From NCBI GenBank assembly GCA_002748705.1, contig PDSZ01000001.1, positions 80,734-144,733 on the forward strand: 64,000 nt of DNA, given 5' to 3'. A program made the translations under genes and the position numbers. The notes below the pieces were generated by a model, which was given only the letters and a program-made list of their open reading frames with translations, ran no database searches and was not told the origin of the DNA. The stretch comes from Candidatus Fermentibacterota bacterium. Its GTDB lineage: Bacteria > Fermentibacterota > Fermentibacteria > Fermentibacterales > Fermentibacteraceae. This document shows positions 63,151 through 64,000 of the stretch, piece after piece. How positions within the stretch are numbered: position 1 is the first letter of the stretch; each line of letters starts with the position of its first letter.

Positions 63151-63768
63151 AGGGCTTGATGTTCAACCCATCATCCCACTCAGCCCCGGGCCTGCATACC
63201 GACCAGTCCAGTTCGCCCCAAAGGACTTCCAGTAACAAGCAGGCTTTCAGACTGTGATAAATCCTCATAAGGTATGAGGAAGCACCCTCCCTCAACAGCC
63301 TCTCAAGATTCATTACCAGGCAGACCATGCTTATTACAGTCTCACTCGTTTCCCGAAGCCTGGTCATTACCCGGTCGGTTGAACACCTCCGCTTACCTTC
63401 TCCGATCTTATCCTCTATTGCGTTCCTGATGTGCTCATCTTCATAGCTCTGTTGACATTGAAACCGAACACGAATCTGCCGAAAATAGCTCGTTGGCTTC
63501 TCCTGAGACTTCGAAGATAAACTTCTTCCACGAAATCCCAGGGAACCAGCTTTGCCGGCCTGACCCATCTGTTCTCAGTATCCAGCGCGGAGCCTGAACG
63601 GAGTCTTGAATGCCTCAATTTCCAACTGACGGTTGTTATGCTGATACAATTGAACCTCCAGGTGCAAGGGTTTTGAGCAAATATGCTCATATTGCGTGCA
63701 TTTCTATGCACCTAATATACCCTTATACCGTTGTGCTGTAAAGGGTTAAGGCTCCAGCACCAAGCCCT
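63151..63768 (-). mobile_element. Internally deleted IS5/IS1182-type element, copy B
   Basis: About 618 bp. Ends AGGGCTTG (63151) and CAAGCCCT (63761) form a short inverted repeat. On the - strand, GGAGG precedes a TTG that opens YQHNNRQLEIEAFKTPF, the start of a transposase. After DTENRWVR..LVPWDFVEEVYLRSL the sequence jumps to the C-terminal part, EDEHIRNAIEDKIGEGKRRCSTDRVM and NLERLL. The DDE core is missing, as in copy A, so both derive from one deletion derivative and would need a transposase in trans. Confidence 0.78.
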
Positions 63769-63791
63769 AGTTATATTACATTGCCTATCGT

Positions 63792-64000
63792 TTACTTATT
63801 TTCTACTATATATTTCTTTATAGCATTTTTCCTTCTTGTTCTTTGTGTTTTGCTTTTTGTATTCGAACTCATTGAATTCTTATACTCTATTATACTCTCT
63901 TTTTTCTCTCTCTTACCAAAGTACTGTTTGTAAAAGCTATGCAATCCTTTTTTCATATCTTCCATATTTCTATCCTCATAATAGCATTCACTACAAAAAC
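63792..64000 (-). CDS. 3' end of an AT-rich gene running off the window
   Basis: About 69 codons are open to the right edge on the - strand, ending at TAA 63792-63794. It reads FCSECYYEDRNMEDMKKGLHS... and ends with a lysine-rich tail (TKSKTQRTRRKNAIKKYIVENK). The CxxC near the edge could bind zinc. The base composition is far more AT-rich than the rest of the window, suggesting recent acquisition. The function is unknown. Confidence 0.5.
   Translation of the reverse strand, partial: FCSECYYEDRNMEDMKKGLHSFYKQYFGKREKKESIIEYKNSMSSNTKSKTQRTRRKNAIKKYIVENK

Noticed and set aside
60680..63768. Classical composite transposon with active flanking IS
   Set aside because: Both flanking elements lack the transposase core, and no duplication around the whole unit was seen. 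Only a trans-mobilised arrangement is possible.
1..64000. CRISPR arrays, tRNA or rRNA genes
   Set aside because: No regularly spaced repeats and no tRNA T-loop or acceptor pattern were found by eye. A dedicated covariance search would be needed to exclude small RNAs.

Overview
The window comes from a Gram-negative, probably anaerobic bacterium. Supporting signs are a lipid A-type acyltransferase, several lipobox lipoproteins, outer-membrane-type barrels, a secreted VCBS/FG-GAP protein with a type IX secretion-like C-terminal domain, pyruvate phosphate dikinase and a giant 2-hydroxyacyl-CoA dehydratase activase. The pattern fits the FCB superphylum (Fermentibacterota, Aegiribacteria or Cloacimonadota-like). 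That placement is inference; no rRNA or tRNA gene was recognised to test it.

1-20.8 kb is mostly ordinary chromosome on the + strand with tight spacing: PPDK (5' end missing), a GGDEF protein, a DUF362/ferredoxin protein, a lipid A acyltransferase and an NCS2 purine permease. Next come a secreted VCBS protein interrupted by an in-frame TGA and a beta-propeller lipoprotein on the - strand. A long chain then runs gpsA, GHL10, MBL hydrolase, barrel, lipoprotein, NhaD-like permease, aroB, tatC, GT2, a DUF6504-like gene and dinB. An IS1380-family element has inserted into the 3' end of dinB, followed by a decayed IS3 copy.

23.7-44.6 kb is mostly - strand: a membrane protein, methyltransferases, a NylB-like serine hydrolase, a 52-residue membrane protein, lipoamide dehydrogenase, an M18 aminopeptidase coupled to the activase, an ABC exporter and a second propeller lipoprotein. 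A + strand sodium symporter follows. A third propeller gene (41.7-42.8 kb) is a pseudogene lying between remnants of IS1380 and IS3 transposases.

44.9-53.6 kb holds two TetR-controlled units with palindromic operators: TetR / LolA-like / DUF1302-like / MMPL exporter, and O-methyltransferase / TetR. An orphan PIN gene lies between them.

53.6-64 kb is an accessory island. It carries an ISNCY-like transposase remnant, a copy of the end of an AbiEi gene, a three-gene operon (TldD-like protease, ChlI-like AAA+, ChlD-like AAA+/VWA), a VapC/AbrB pair, and an AbiEi/AbiEii pair flanked by two internally deleted IS5/IS1182-type elements. The TldD/ChlI/ChlD operon, which has no TldE and no chelatase large subunit in the window, is the best candidate for an undescribed system. 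The TGA with a SECIS-like hairpin at 8.9 kb is the most unusual local signal.
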